Shown here in pieces: positions 42,508 through 52,807 of a DNA stretch of 64,000 nt. This DNA is from Dolichospermum planctonicum (GTDB taxonomy: Bacteria > Cyanobacteriota > Cyanobacteriia > Cyanobacteriales > Nostocaceae), in the NCBI RefSeq assembly GCF_005402965.1, contig NZ_BJCF01000013.1, forward strand, positions 1 to 64,000. The letters are read 5' to 3'. The notes under the pieces are model-generated. The model made no database searches, had not been told where the DNA came from, and was given only the letters and a program-made list of their open reading frames with translations. Numbering within the stretch: the first letter of the stretch is position 1; each line of letters begins with the position of its first letter. The position numbers and the translations under genes were made by a program.

Positions 42508-43227
42508 CTAGAAAAATAAATGGCTCTCAGGTTGAATATTAATTTCCATTGGTATAGCCTGGGGTTCAACCGATAAGGCATAGAAAATGGCATTGGCAGC
42601 AGTTTCACAACTGAGCATTTTATTCCGATCTACTTTTAAATTTACCTGATCCCAAAAAGGAGAATCTATTCCCCCAAAGTAAAACAGCGTTATCTTCACT
42701 CCAAAGCGTTTCAGTTCTTCTGCTATGGATTTACTAAAACCCACTACACCAAATTTAGAAGCAGAATAAGCCGCAGCCATGGGCATAGAATGTTTACCCA
42801 GAATACCGACAACGTTACAAATATGACCAGATTTACGTTTTTGCATCTCTTTCGCTGCCGCCTGAGTGGTGTAAAAACAGCCTTTTAAATTCAAATTTAG
42901 CATTTTCTCTAAATCTGCTGGTTCAATGGTGTTGTAGGCTTTAAGAATGCCCGCTCCGGCTGCATTTACTAAGACATCAATTTGTCCAAACTGGCTTATT
43001 GTCCTTTGGATTAATGTATCTACTTGTTGAGGTTGAGTAATATCAGTGGGAACTATAAGTACATTTCCAGGTGATCCCGGTAACTCAGTTGCTAATGTTG
43101 CTAAATTTTCCGCGTTTCTAGCTGCGAGTACCAACCTCACCCCTGTGGGTGCTAGTTGACGAGTCAGGGTTGCACCAATACCACCAGTAGCACCGACAAT
43201 GACAATAACTTTATCTTGTAGCATCAC
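42508..43227 (-). CDS. Short-chain dehydrogenase/reductase
   Basis: A 239-residue classical SDR with the cofactor loop GATGGIGATLTRQL, NAAGAG motif, and catalytic YSASKFG with Ser upstream in the NVVGILGKHSMPMAAAY strand region. It oxidises or reduces a hydroxyl or keto group with NAD(P); the substrate is unknown. The N-terminal IVGATGGIG and VLAARNAENL (Arg) suggest NADP preference. Same strand and close to hpd. Confidence 0.87.
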   Translation of the reverse strand: MMLQDKVIVIVGATGGIGATLTRQLAPTGVRLVLAARNAENLATLATELPGSPGNVLIVPTDITQPQQVDTLIQRTISQFGQIDVLVNAAGAGILKAYNTIEPADLEKMLNLNLKGCFYTTQAAAKEMQKRKSGHICNVVGILGKHSMPMAAAYSASKFGVVGFSKSIAEELKRFGVKITLFYFGGIDSPFWDQVNLKVDRNKMLSCETAANAIFYALSVEPQAIPMEINIQPESHLFF

Positions 43228-43401
43228 ACTATTTACATTTCTTTACAGACTATATTTATCATATACAGGACTTAGGCAAAATAGAACGAAAGTAGGGGTT
43301 TTCTTCAGAAAAAAAACGCCAAAACTAGTTAATGTCCGGTTTGTCCACATTTATCCGATTTGCGGATGATTTTGATAGTCCCTTACCTAAAGATATTTTC
43401 A

Positions 43402-43596
43402 ATGAAAAAATTAGATGCTCCCCAATTAGTGCTGAAGGTTTTATCAACATGGACAGAAAATCATTTCCCAGTCGTGAAGAAAGTAGACATTAAAGATAGA
43501 AAAATTTTGATTCAGAGAGGTAAGTATTCAGCTATAGCAATTGTTCATGTCCAAATCCCCGACTTCAACAGACAAATTTATCATTTATGGATATAA
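43402..43596 (+). CDS. Small hypothetical protein
   Basis: A 64-residue protein from ATG 43402 (MKKLDAPQLVLKVLSTWTEN) that ends IPDFNRQIYHLWI. No family is recognised. An in-frame ATG at 43360 adds 14 hydrophobic residues. It has balanced composition and amphipathic strands, so it may be a real small gene or the remnant of a longer one. No partner gene is adjacent. Confidence 0.4.
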   Translation: MKKLDAPQLVLKVLSTWTENHFPVVKKVDIKDRKILIQRGKYSAIAIVHVQIPDFNRQIYHLWI

Positions 43597-43889
43597 TAAA
43601 TCAAATGAGTCGGGGATATTATCGCCTCACATGAATTATTATCCAGACAGATTTAATAGGAGCAATCATAGCTCATGAGTTAGTAGAATTGCAACTACAG
43701 AAAACCAATCTAGTTTTAAGTTATAGAGTATTTTATATCTGTTTAAATTTTCGGTTTGTTCCTTTACTTCTTTGCGTCTTTGCGGAATATAAAAATATTC
43801 ATCTTAGACTGGTGATTTGTGTTTGTATTTTACAGCTAAAAGTGCTACAACCTAGTTAATCATCTGCTCATTTAAGATTCAAAAACCCT
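43597..43889. other. Intergenic region upstream of kinase gene
   Basis: 293 AT-rich bases. I see no ORF, hairpin or recognised repeat apart from a scattered stretch (CTTTGCGTCTTTGCGGAATA) that contains a short direct repeat CTTTGCG. Confidence 0.4.
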
Positions 43890-45641
43890 ATGTTAGCAGG
43901 CACAATTTTACAGAATGGAAAATATACCATCCTCCAGGAAATAGGGCGGGGCGGATTTGGTGTTACCTTTAAAGCTATGCACCACTATTTAGGTCAAGAA
44001 GTGGTAATGAAGACTATCCATGAACACTTGCGACAACATCCCGATTTTCCCAAATTCCAGCGCCAATTTCAAGAGGAAGCCAAAAGATTAGCTACTTGTG
44101 TTCATCCTCACATTGTCCGGGTAAGTGACTTTTTTCAGGAAGACAGTCTACCTTATATGGTAATGGAATACATTCCCGGAGAGACTTTAGGTACAGCATT
44201 TGTATTACCAGGAATACCCCTACCAGAAGCCACAGCTATTCATTATATCCGCCAAATAGGCGCGGCTTTACAGGTAGTACATCATAACGGTTTATTACAT
44301 AGAGATGTTAAACCAGATAATATTATTTTGCGTCAAGGAACTCAGGAAGTAGTATTAATTGATTTTGGTATTGCTAGAGAATTTAATGACGGGGCAAAAC
44401 AGACACACACAAGTTTGGTCAGCGAGGGTTATGCACCTATTGAACAATATTTAACTCAAGCACCACGCACAGCGGCCACAGATGTTTATGGGTTAGCGGC
44501 GACCTTATATGCACTATTAACAGCACAAGTTCCCATACCTGCATTATTGCGCGATCGCCAGAAAATGCCATCTCCCAATGAGCTACAGCCCAATCTCAGC
44601 GCGGCTGTGAATGAAGCAGTGATGCGGGGAATGGCTATAGAACCCCAATTTCGGCCTACTACAGTCGCAGAATGGCTACAAATGCTGCCAGTAAATGGGT
44701 TAAATGTCATATCACCAATTTTACCTACTCAAGCAGTACCTACTATTAATTTATCGGGTTTAAAATCAAAAGATTTACATAAAAAAGTTACTCCTCTTCC
44801 CATTTCTACACCATCAATCATCAAGAAAGTCCCTGCTATTAAACAAAAAGCCAGTGTACCCAAGGGAGTTATTGGTATTAGTATCGCTTTACTTGCAGCT
44901 ACAGCGGGATTTAGCATGATTCGGACATCATCAAAATCTGATTTAGAATCATCACCTAAACCGCTTGTTGAACAAACTACTTACGAATCTAACACACCCA
45001 AACCCCTTGTCGAAATATCACCATCACCTGAAAGTAAAAATGAAAGTCAAAATGACAGTCAAAATGAAAGTCAAAAGACTCAAACCTCATATTCTAGGGA
45101 ATCTATACCAGTGCGTAGTTTGAGAAGAAGAAGGAAAAATGTGATTGTTTCTCCAGAACCAACTCCTACTAGTAATAGTAGTAATAGCAGTTATGAAGAA
45201 AAAGCACCTCAAGATAACTCTCAACCCACTCCAACTCCTGATACAACAATAGAGAAATCAACACCAGTTGTTACTTCTTCACCATCTTTAGTGGACACTT
45301 TGCGTGAGGCTAAAGAATCGCAGAAAACCCCTCCTCCAGTCCCAAAAAATACCGTACCAGAATCCAATCAAAATCAGGTATTACCCTCATCTTCACCAGA
45401 ATCTCGTCCCGTAGTTATCCCCCAGAAGGAATCTCAACCAGCAAATTCTTCTTCTGTGGAAGTCCCAACCCAAGAAACAAACCAAAATCAAGCACCGGAA
45501 AATCAACCGCAAAAGGTAGAAAAATTGCCACAAAAGGTAGAAAATCAACCGCAAAAGGCAGAAAAACCACCACAAAAGGTAGAAAAACCACCACAAGATG
45601 CAGAAAAACCACCACAAGATGCAGAAAAACCGCCGCAATAA
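43890..45641 (+). CDS. Membrane-anchored Ser/Thr protein kinase with repetitive tail
   Basis: A 583-residue Hanks-type kinase. The catalytic domain (about residues 10-270) has [17 protein letters not shown] (Lys), [11 protein letters not shown] and DFGIAREF plus APIEQY, as in cyanobacterial PknB/Spk kinases. A predicted transmembrane helix ([19 protein letters not shown]) is near residue 330. The remaining 240 residues are Pro/Ser/Gln/Glu-rich and end in [13 protein letters not shown]-type repeats (18-bp DNA units, 45508-45640) likely to span the cell wall. Ligand and targets are unknown. Confidence 0.9.
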   Translation: MLAGTILQNGKYTILQEIGRGGFGVTFKAMHHYLGQEVVMKTIHEHLRQHPDFPKFQRQFQEEAKRLATCVHPHIVRVSDFFQEDSLPYMVMEYIPGETLGTAFVLPGIPLPEATAIHYIRQIGAALQVVHHNGLLHRDVKPDNIILRQGTQEVVLIDFGIAREFNDGAKQTHTSLVSEGYAPIEQYLTQAPRTAATDVYGLAATLYALLTAQVPIPALLRDRQKMPSPNELQPNLSAAVNEAVMRGMAIEPQFRPTTVAEWLQMLPVNGLNVISPILPTQAVPTINLSGLKSKDLHKKVTPLPISTPSIIKKVPAIKQKASVPKGVIGISIALLAATAGFSMIRTSSKSDLESSPKPLVEQTTYESNTPKPLVEISPSPESKNESQNDSQNESQKTQTSYSRESIPVRSLRRRRKNVIVSPEPTPTSNSSNSSYEEKAPQDNSQPTPTPDTTIEKSTPVVTSSPSLVDTLREAKESQKTPPPVPKNTVPESNQNQVLPSSSPESRPVVIPQKESQPANSSSVEVPTQETNQNQAPENQPQKVEKLPQKVENQPQKAEKPPQKVEKPPQDAEKPPQDAEKPPQ

Positions 45642-45654
45642 GCGGTAAATTCAA

Positions 45655-45739
45655 CGGAGAGGGGGGGATTCGAACCCCCGTTGAGTTTCCCCAAAACGCA
45701 TTTCGAGTGCGTCACCATCAACCACTCGGACACCTCTCC
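45655..45739 (-). tRNA. tRNA-Ser (anticodon CGA)
   Basis: On the minus strand GGAGAGG pairs with CCTCTCC. The anticodon stem-loop is ACGCA-CTCGAAA-TGCGT with anticodon CGA. A long class II variable arm and T arm GGGGG-TTCGAAT-CCCCC are present. 85 bases, no encoded CCA. It lies 14 bases beyond the kinase stop, convergent with it. Confidence 0.96.
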
Positions 45740-45798
45740 AAGAAATTATGATTAATTGCGATTATAGCACAACAAGAAAGAAAATTTCTGTGTGTGTT

Positions 45799-46494
45799 TT
45801 AGGTCAATCTGCCATAACGTGCTGTCATTACACTTTCAGGATGAGATTGATTATATAACCAAGCCCACATTTGATCACCAAAGGAAAAATGCCACCATTC
45901 TCTAGGATTACGTTGAAATCCAGCTTTTAACATGACATTATGTAATAATTGACGGCGAGTATGGTAGGTTTGATGACTATTAATATAATAATCGGGATGC
46001 GATCGCTCGGACATTTCATCAATGGGTGAACCCATATCCACAATTTCCCCGGTATCATTGACTAAGGTAATATCCACCGCAGCACCCGTACTATGGGGAG
46101 GAGGGGTATTCATATCCAAACTCGGTACAGCCCAAATTTCATAAACTGCTTCCCAGAGTTCTTCGAGTTGCTGGGGTGACAATTCTGCTGCTGTTAAACC
46201 CCGATTTCGCAACGCTTCCCTAAAACTATAATCTACCATAAATTGTTGGATAGCTACGGGACGATAAGCATCGAATATTTGAATGTACCAATGGGGATTT
46301 GTAAATTGTAAATAATTTTGCGCCTGAATCAAATTGGAAATTACACTTTCGCGTAAATAATAAGGTGAATGTTCCCCATAATTAGCACCTAACTTCTGAT
46401 AAGGGTGAGGAGATTCTACCGCAAATAATTCTAGAGGAATTTTAACTAAAGGTTCACCACATTCAATAATGGGGATTTGGTGGTATGGTCGCAT
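45799..46494 (-). CDS. ddpX: D-alanyl-D-alanine dipeptidase (peptidase M15D, VanX/DdpX type)
   Basis: The 231-residue protein has the zinc site of M15 peptidases: STGAAVDITL (His and Asp in PPPHSTGAAVDI) and EWWHFSFG near the C-terminus (catalytic Glu and His), with DAYRPVAIQ upstream. VanX-type enzymes hydrolyse D-Ala-D-Ala to free D-Ala, recycling cell-wall dipeptide. No vanA or vanH is near, so this is peptidoglycan recycling rather than glycopeptide resistance. Confidence 0.87.
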   Translation of the reverse strand: MRPYHQIPIIECGEPLVKIPLELFAVESPHPYQKLGANYGEHSPYYLRESVISNLIQAQNYLQFTNPHWYIQIFDAYRPVAIQQFMVDYSFREALRNRGLTAAELSPQQLEELWEAVYEIWAVPSLDMNTPPPHSTGAAVDITLVNDTGEIVDMGSPIDEMSERSHPDYYINSHQTYHTRRQLLHNVMLKAGFQRNPREWWHFSFGDQMWAWLYNQSHPESVMTARYGRLT

Positions 46495-46581
46495 TTTAGT
46501 TGCTAATTTAATCTAAGATATCAGGTTTTGTATGATGTCAGTGTAAATTACAGCGCGTTAACACAAAAATAGGTACAATAT

Positions 46582-46690
46582 TTGCGGGCAAGATGCCCGC
46601 ACCACAAGAGTTTTATCATTAATATTAATAAATAATATTAAATATTAATAAATATTAATAAATATTAATAAATATTAATAAATATTAAAT
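46582..46690 (-). repeat. Dispersed palindromic repeat plus 10-bp tandem repeat
   Basis: TTGCGGGCAAGATGCCCGCA then CCACAAGAGTTTTATCATTA is the same element as at 11056 and 17111. Its AATATTAATA end is amplified into about six to seven tandem 10-bp units (46621-46687), suggesting replication slippage from the edge of the element. Confidence 0.85.
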
Positions 46691-46703
46691 ATAAGAAACT
46701 ATC

Positions 46704-46949
46704 TCAGTGTTCATGTTCACAACAAGATTTTTCCTTCACATCTGGAACAGGATCATAACCTCCTGGATGAAAAGGATGACAGCGTAAAATCCGCATAATA
46801 GCCATCCAACTACCCCGAAACACCCCAAACCGTTCAATTGCTTGAATCGCATACATAGAACAAGTCGGTTGAAAGCGACAAGTGGGAGGAAACAGAGGAG
46901 AAATAAATAAACGATAACCCTGAATGAGCCAAATCAATAACATTTTCAT
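46704..46949 (-). CDS. yidD: Membrane protein insertion efficiency factor YidD
   Basis: A short protein with the YidD signature: [35 protein letters not shown] and [15 protein letters not shown], with the conserved Cys and RxxPxC motifs. It assists the YidC insertase at the inner membrane. ATG 46949 ([11 protein letters not shown]) is a likely start; ATG 46955 adds two residues. YidC is not in the window. Confidence 0.93.
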   Translation of the reverse strand: MKMLLIWLIQGYRLFISPLFPPTCRFQPTCSMYAIQAIERFGVFRGSWMAIMRILRCHPFHPGGYDPVPDVKEKSCCEHEH

Positions 46950-46993
46950 ACCCAAACCTTATAAAGTAGGATTAAAGTGAAAAATACCCCTAT

Positions 46994-47707
46994 TTGACAT
47001 TGTTTAACACATTTCTCGGCTTGGAAACCATTTCTCCATTATCGCTGCAAATTGCCCCCGCTGCGGTTTGGGTGGGATTAATTATCTGCATTGCTTGGGT
47101 AGTATATCGTTTTACTGATAGTGAAACGGAAATCATTCGTAAAATCGTGCATATTGGCATGGGTAACGTGATTTTAATTGCTTGGTGGTTAGATATTCCT
47201 GCTTATGTAGGAATTACAGCTTCAGTTTTGGCGAGTATTATCACCTTGCTATCCTATAAATTCCCCATTCTTCCTGGTATTAATAGCGTCGGTCGTCATA
47301 GTTTGGGAACATTTTTCTATGCTGTGAGTATTGGGGTTTTAGTGGGTATTTTTTGGCATTTACACCAACCTGAATACGCTGTTTTAGGGATTATGATTAT
47401 GGCTTGGGGAGATGGATTAGCTGCTTTAATTGGTAAAGGTTTTGGTAAACATAAATACATATTTTTTGGTTCTCAAAAAAGCTGGGAAGGTTCTTTAACT
47501 GTGACTTTAATTAGTTATTTGATTTGTGTAACTATTTTACTTGTTACTCAAGGTAATATTTGGCAAACTTGGATAGTTTCTTTAATAGTTGCCTTAGTAG
47601 CCACGATTTTAGAAGCATTTTCTTTTTGGGGAATAGATAATTTAACCGTTCCTGTCGGTAGTGCTACTTGTGCTTATCTGTTATCTACAATACTCTTTAA
47701 TTGTTGA
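46994..47707 (+). CDS. Phytol/polyprenol kinase-like membrane protein
   Basis: A 237-residue protein with six to seven membrane helices. It has RKIVHIGMGNVILIAWW and MAWGDGLAALIGKGFGKHKY, then GSQKSWEGSLTVTLISY, the CTP-dependent phytol/dolichol kinase pattern (VTE5-like). The cyanobacterial enzyme salvages phytol from chlorophyll for tocopherol. This would link to hpd 4.5 kb away, but they are not in one operon. It starts with TTG at 46994 or 47000; no ATG is in reach. Confidence 0.85.
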   Translation: MTLFNTFLGLETISPLSLQIAPAAVWVGLIICIAWVVYRFTDSETEIIRKIVHIGMGNVILIAWWLDIPAYVGITASVLASIITLLSYKFPILPGINSVGRHSLGTFFYAVSIGVLVGIFWHLHQPEYAVLGIMIMAWGDGLAALIGKGFGKHKYIFFGSQKSWEGSLTVTLISYLICVTILLVTQGNIWQTWIVSLIVALVATILEAFSFWGIDNLTVPVGSATCAYLLSTILFNC

Positions 47708-48089
47708 ATAATTGCTGGTATAGCCAAATTATGTTTCTGAAATTGGAGATATCTAAAAATATAGATATTAAATTTTGTGTTGAGTAAAAAAACTGAATAA
47801 ATTCATATAATCATGATTCTCAGTAAAAATGAACAATAAACATTATCAACATTAAACATTATGGACTACAGAGATTTTATAAAATTAAGAATTATCTCTT
47901 ATTTAAAACTATTTTAGTGACAAAAAACTATTTTGTCTCTACTTTTAGAAGTTATTTTGTCTCTACTTATAGAGGTAAATTTGCAAACATTACTTTCTAC
48001 CCTTAGATTTATGAAATATTAGCCAACAATGCTTATAGTTGAGTTGTTAGGTAATGAAACACCTAATTACGCAAGTGAGGCTAATAATC
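47708..48089. other. AT-rich region upstream of peptide cassette
   Basis: No ORF. A 15-base direct repeat ATTTTGTCTCTACTT occurs at 47930 and 47954. The last 20 bases (GTGAGGCTAATAATC) match the leader in front of the other double-glycine peptide genes. It probably holds the promoter of the export operon. Confidence 0.5.
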
Positions 48090-48413
48090 GTGTCAAATCA
48101 AATGTTAACCGTCTTATCAGATCAAGAACAAGAGTTACTAACTGGTGGTGCTGACTTTGAACTAGCTGCTAGTAATTACGCTAACAAAGGATCACTGTTA
48201 ATGGGAACCAGTGCCTCTGGTCCTCAAGGTAGCACTGCTACCTCGGCTGGTAAGGCTAATACTATACTGACTGCGGGACAAGATTTCTTAGGTTTAGGTA
48301 CAGAACCTCCCGCTGGTGTCGGAGCTTTGGGTTCTGCGGTACTACCAACCGCAGGAAACGTACGTGCAATTACACCCCCAGTTGCAACACCTGGAACTCG
48401 GATCCAGCCCTAG
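48090..48413 (+). CDS. Double-glycine leader peptide precursor 1
   Basis: A 107-residue precursor with leader MSNQMLTVLSDQEQELLTGG and an 87-residue core rich in Gly, Ala, Thr and Pro (ending ATPGTRIQP). The start is GTG at 48090: the upstream GAGGCTAATAATC is the same as before the later family members, and MSNQ matches their N-terminus; an ATG at 48054 would not. LTGG is the C39 cleavage site. It lies 170 bp upstream of the HlyD gene, with which it is probably exported. The core resembles no bacteriocin I know. Confidence 0.75.
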   Translation: MSNQMLTVLSDQEQELLTGGADFELAASNYANKGSLLMGTSASGPQGSTATSAGKANTILTAGQDFLGLGTEPPAGVGALGSAVLPTAGNVRAITPPVATPGTRIQP

Positions 48414-48583
48414 CTAAAGCAGTCTTTTCGTAAATCTAGGCTACTAAGTCTATAAATTGCCTGCTGTCAAATTAAGCAGGACTTAGGAAAAAGAGAATGA
48501 AAATGGGGGTAATTCATAAATTACCCCTAGACAGGAATAATGTCAATACAAAAATCTACCTGTTTTTATTAAGGTGTAATCTG

Positions 48584-50098
48584 GTGAACTCTTTACAGCG
48601 TCAAGAGAACAATTCTTATAACTTCAATAACCCGACTACAGAAGATTTGCATATACTAGAAGCTAATGAGTTTCTTCCCCATATCGGTAAATGGATTCAT
48701 ATCGGTGGGGGAGTGATGATTACTATGTTTGTAGTTGCTGCAAGTCTTACCTCCATTCTTTATTATAACGTCACGGTTAAAGTTCCTGCAACTATCCGAC
48801 CATTGGGAGAATTACGGTTAGTTGAATCGGCAATGACGGGAACTATTAAAAGAATTGCCGTCAAAGAAAATCAGGTAGTAAATAAAGGACAAATAATTGC
48901 TTATATTGATGACTCCCAACTGCAATCTCAAAAAAGACAACTGCAAAATACTTTTGAGAAAAGTCAATTACAACTTATTCAAGTTGATGCTCAAATTAAT
49001 CAAATCAATACTCAAATAACTGCTCAAACTAACTTAAATAACCGGACTATTATAGCTACCCAAGCTGAATTAACTGGAACTCAACGTAACTATAAAGATC
49101 AACAAATTAAAGCCATTGCAGAAATGACACAAGCTAAAATAACTATAAATTTAGCAAAGGAACAATTAGAAAGATTAAAAAAAGAAAAGGTATTAATAGC
49201 CACGGTACAAGAAGCAGAAGCAGCATTAAAACTGGCTATCTTACAGAGAAATCGCTTGCAGAATATAGCTGAATCGGGAGCAATATCTCAGAATCTAGTC
49301 GAGGAAAAAGAACAAGCTGTTAAATCGGCTCAATCAAAATTAGAACAAGCTAAATTTAGTGCTAAAAATCTCCAAGAAGAAAAAGAACAAGCTGTTAAAT
49401 TAGCACAAATAAACCTACAAAAAGCAAAAAGTGCCGTCAATCCCAGTAATGCAATAGTAACAGTAGCATCGGAAAGAATTAAACAAGAAAAGTCCAAAGG
49501 TGAAGCTAATTTAGCAGCTTTAAAAAAAGAAAGAGAAACATTACTTCAACAACGTTTAGAACTACAAAAACAACAAATCCGCACCAGTCAAGAACTACAA
49601 CAATTAGACAATGAGTTGAATAAAAGTGTGATTCGCTCCCCAACTAATGGTACACTTATGCAACTTAAACTCCGCAACCCTGGACAGGTTGTACAACTCA
49701 GTGAAGCTATCGCTCAAATTTCTCCTGTAGATGCTCCTTTAATTATCAAAGCTCACGTTCCTGCTAAAGATATTGACAAAGTAAAAACCAGTCAAGCAGT
49801 GCAAATGCAGGTTTCCGCTTGTCCCTATCCTGACTATGGAACTCTCAAAGGAACTGTAAAAACTGTTGGTGCAGATGTTTTAGCAACCACACAAAATAAT
49901 CCGAATAATTCAATTATTAGTACACCCCAATTAGCTACTTATGAAATTAATATTGAACCAGAAAGTCTATTTTTAGGAAAAGGAAATCATTTATGTTATC
50001 TCAAATCTGGCATGGAAGGACGCGCTGATATTATTTCTCGTCGGGAAACTGTACTCCAATTTATCCTGAGAAAAAGCAAGTTAATCACTAATTCATAG
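48584..50098 (+). CDS. HlyD-family membrane fusion protein
   Basis: An inner-membrane adaptor of about 504 residues from GTG 48584 (NSLQRQENNSYNFNNPTTED); AAGG lies nine bases upstream. ATG 48497 would give 533 residues. One N-terminal helix (GGGVMITMFVVAASLTSILY) is followed by a lipoyl-like strand (RLVESAMTGTIKRIAVKENQ), a long coiled coil (about residues 130-350) and the second lipoyl half with VIRSPTNGTLMQLKLRNPGQ. It bridges the C39 ABC transporter at 50200 to an outer membrane TolC-type channel, which is not in the window. Confidence 0.9.
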   Translation: MNSLQRQENNSYNFNNPTTEDLHILEANEFLPHIGKWIHIGGGVMITMFVVAASLTSILYYNVTVKVPATIRPLGELRLVESAMTGTIKRIAVKENQVVNKGQIIAYIDDSQLQSQKRQLQNTFEKSQLQLIQVDAQINQINTQITAQTNLNNRTIIATQAELTGTQRNYKDQQIKAIAEMTQAKITINLAKEQLERLKKEKVLIATVQEAEAALKLAILQRNRLQNIAESGAISQNLVEEKEQAVKSAQSKLEQAKFSAKNLQEEKEQAVKLAQINLQKAKSAVNPSNAIVTVASERIKQEKSKGEANLAALKKERETLLQQRLELQKQQIRTSQELQQLDNELNKSVIRSPTNGTLMQLKLRNPGQVVQLSEAIAQISPVDAPLIIKAHVPAKDIDKVKTSQAVQMQVSACPYPDYGTLKGTVKTVGADVLATTQNNPNNSIISTPQLATYEINIEPESLFLGKGNHLCYLKSGMEGRADIISRRETVLQFILRKSKLITNS

Positions 50099-50199
50099 GT
50101 GAAAATATAGGTTGGGTTAAGGGATAGCGCAACCCAACATAAGCTTTTTTTAATTAGTTTCCTACGTCAACCCAAGGTACTAGAATACTCTTAATAATT

Positions 50200-52386
50200 A
50201 TGTTCAATATGTTCAATATGCTCAATATTTTTAAAAATCATCAAAATTATCAGTGTACTTTACAGTTAAGTGAAGAAGACTGTGGAGCAGCTTGTTTAGT
50301 TTCTATTAGTAAGTATTATGGACATTTTTTAAGTATGATTAAAAGTCGGGAAGCTGTTGGTACTGGACAATTAGGAACAACATTATTAGGTTTAAAAAGA
50401 GGCTCAGAAAATCTCGGTTTTAATGCTAGAGCAGTTAAAGCTTCTCCAGAAATTATAGACAGAATTACAGAAATTACATTACCCGCAATTATCCATTGGC
50501 AAGGCTATCATTGGGTTGTTTTATATGGTAAAAAAGCAAAAAAATACGTTATTGCCGATCCTGCGGTGGGAATCCGTTATTTGAGCAAAGAAGAACTAAC
50601 CGCTGCCTGGAATGGGGTAATGCTCTTATTAGAGCCAGATCCAGATCGTTTTTCTGACCAACCCCAAGAACAATCAAAAGGTGGAATAACGCGCTTTTTT
50701 CGCCGCATTTTACCCTATCGTGGGTTACTAACTCAGGTTTTAATGATTAATATTGTCCTGGGTTTACTAGCTTTAGGAACTCCGGTTTTGATTCAATTAT
50801 TAACAGATGATGTTCTCGTTCGTGGAGATGTACAATTACTTACTGTTGTGGTTTCTGCTGTTGTCATTATGAGTTTATTTAGTGGAGGTTTACAAGTATT
50901 CCAAGCTTTAATGATTTCTCATTTTGGACAAAGATTACAATTAGGTTTAGTCTTAGAATTTGGCCGTAAACTTCTGCAATTGCCTTTAAATTATTATGAA
51001 TCCCGTCGCAGTGGTGAAATTACTAGCAGACTCCGAGATATTGGCGAAATTAACCAATTAGTATCACAAATTGTGATTGTTTTACCTAGTCAATTTTTTA
51101 TCGCTATAATTTCTCTTGGCTTAATGTTGTTTTATAGCTGGCAATTAACAATAGCAGCTTTATTAGTTGCTGGTTTAATGACTTTATCTACTTTACCTTT
51201 CTTGCCTATTTTGCAACAAAAAACCCGCAGTCTCTTAGTTTTAGGAGCAGAAAATCAAGGTGTTTTAGTAGAAACATTTAAAGGCGCACAAGTAATTAAA
51301 ACTACCAATGCTGCTCCTCAATTTTGGGATGAATTTCAAAGTCGTTTTGGTCGTCTAGCTAATCTTGCTTTTAGTACAGTACAAATAGCAATTATCAATG
51401 GTACTCTTGCCAGAATTATATCTACAATTGGTGGCGTTCTCTTACTAGGATTTGGCAGTATTTTGGTGATTAGAGGCAATTTAAGCATCGGTCAAATGTT
51501 AGCTTTTAATGCTTTAGAAGTCAATGTTTTAGCTTTAATTAACTCATTAGTTGGCTTTGTGGATGAATATTTTCGCTCTCAAACGGCAGTTTCTAGATTA
51601 TTAGAAGTTATTGATGCCACACCAGAAGTAGTAGGAGGAAGTCAAAAACCAATTGTACAAATTTCCAGCACTGCTGATATTAGTTGTGCAAATCTTAAAT
51701 TTCATCACCCCGGAAGAGTTGATTTATTAGATGATTTTTCTATTCAGCTTCCGGGAGGAAAAACAATTGCTTTAATTGGTAAATCAGGTTGTGGTAAAAG
51801 CACTTTGGCTAAATTATTATCTGGTTTATATGTCCCAGATTCTGGTAATATTCGGATCGGATTTTTAAATATCCAAGATATTGCTTTAGATTGTTACCGA
51901 CAACAAGTAGTTTATGTTCCCCAAGAGCCTCATTTTTGGAGTCGTTCCATTTTAGAAAACTTCCGTTTAGGCACACCTAATATTTCTTTTGAAGAGGTAG
52001 TTCAAGCTTGTGATATTGCTGATGCCGATGGTTTTATTAGTCAATTACCTAATAAATATCAAACCGTTTTAGGAGAATTTGGTGCAAATCTTTCTGGTGG
52101 ACAAAGACAAAGATTAGCGATCGCTCGCGGCATTCTCACAAATCCACCTATACTAATTTTAGATGAAGCTACCGCTGGATTAGACCCTATGAGCGAAGCT
52201 AATGTTCTAGATCGTCTTTTGGGATATCGCGCAGGTAAAACCACAATTTTAATTACCCATCGTCCTAGTGTCATTCATCGCGCTCATTGGATTGTTCTCA
52301 TCGAAAAAGGTCAATTACAAATTCAAGGAACTCCTGATACTTTCTTATCAAAACCTGGCGAACATTTGCAGTTTTTAACTGCATAA
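50200..52386 (+). CDS. C39-peptidase ABC exporter for double-glycine peptides
   Basis: A 728-residue peptidase-containing ABC transporter. The C39 domain has catalytic Cys28 (SEEDCGAACLVSISKYYG), His104 (QGYHWVVLYG) and Asp120 (IADPAVG). A six-helix membrane domain follows. The ATPase has Walker A IGKSGCGKSTLAKLL, signature NLSGGQRQRLAIARG, Walker B ILILDEATAGLD and His switch ITHRPS. It cuts the leader after GG and exports the core. The six to seven GG-leader peptides around it are its obvious substrates. The gap to hlyD is 101 bp. Confidence 0.95.
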   Translation: MFNMFNMLNIFKNHQNYQCTLQLSEEDCGAACLVSISKYYGHFLSMIKSREAVGTGQLGTTLLGLKRGSENLGFNARAVKASPEIIDRITEITLPAIIHWQGYHWVVLYGKKAKKYVIADPAVGIRYLSKEELTAAWNGVMLLLEPDPDRFSDQPQEQSKGGITRFFRRILPYRGLLTQVLMINIVLGLLALGTPVLIQLLTDDVLVRGDVQLLTVVVSAVVIMSLFSGGLQVFQALMISHFGQRLQLGLVLEFGRKLLQLPLNYYESRRSGEITSRLRDIGEINQLVSQIVIVLPSQFFIAIISLGLMLFYSWQLTIAALLVAGLMTLSTLPFLPILQQKTRSLLVLGAENQGVLVETFKGAQVIKTTNAAPQFWDEFQSRFGRLANLAFSTVQIAIINGTLARIISTIGGVLLLGFGSILVIRGNLSIGQMLAFNALEVNVLALINSLVGFVDEYFRSQTAVSRLLEVIDATPEVVGGSQKPIVQISSTADISCANLKFHHPGRVDLLDDFSIQLPGGKTIALIGKSGCGKSTLAKLLSGLYVPDSGNIRIGFLNIQDIALDCYRQQVVYVPQEPHFWSRSILENFRLGTPNISFEEVVQACDIADADGFISQLPNKYQTVLGEFGANLSGGQRQRLAIARGILTNPPILILDEATAGLDPMSEANVLDRLLGYRAGKTTILITHRPSVIHRAHWIVLIEKGQLQIQGTPDTFLSKPGEHLQFLTA

Positions 52387-52480
52387 ATTAAGGCGTAAAT
52401 TAATATTTTTTAAATATTTTTTAAGCTTTTATCTTGCTACAAATTAACCAAAATTACTTACTTATGTAAGGACAAATAAT

Positions 52481-52807
52481 ATGTCTAAAAATACTCAATT
52501 TAGTCATCCTCAATTATTCAGATATCTTTCTAATGCAGAACAAGAATCTCTAATTGGTGGGCAAATATATCCCCAATTAGATGTATTAGTTGAAGGTAAT
52601 TCATTCTTCCAAAAAACTGATATTGAAACTGAGGGTAAAAATGATTTAAAACTTGCTTCAGGTGATTCTAGTTCACAAACCACTAAATATAAATTATCCC
52701 AAGTCACTATGGCACTTTCATTAACATTTGGGTTACTAACAATTAGTTCTATTGGTGATAAATTGAGTAATTTATTACCCGGTTTTCTAAATAATTTGTT
52801 TTCCTAA
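52481..52807 (+). CDS. Double-glycine leader peptide precursor 2 (hydrophobic core)
   Basis: A 108-residue precursor whose leader (LFRYLSNAEQESLIGG) is diverged from the EEQQLLSGG type. The core is polar for 45 residues, then a 20-residue hydrophobic segment (VTMALSLTFGLLTISSIG) and an amphipathic end. This pattern recalls pore-forming class II bacteriocins, or an immunity or anchoring protein. It starts 94 bp after the exporter gene. Confidence 0.65.
   Translation: MSKNTQFSHPQLFRYLSNAEQESLIGGQIYPQLDVLVEGNSFFQKTDIETEGKNDLKLASGDSSSQTTKYKLSQVTMALSLTFGLLTISSIGDKLSNLLPGFLNNLFS

Noticed and set aside
45393-45733. Overlapping minus-strand ORFs with repeated hydrophobic units (such as VVFLHLVVV)
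   Set aside because: They are the complement of the kinase Pro/Gln/Lys repeats and the tRNA-Ser; no ribosome binding site.
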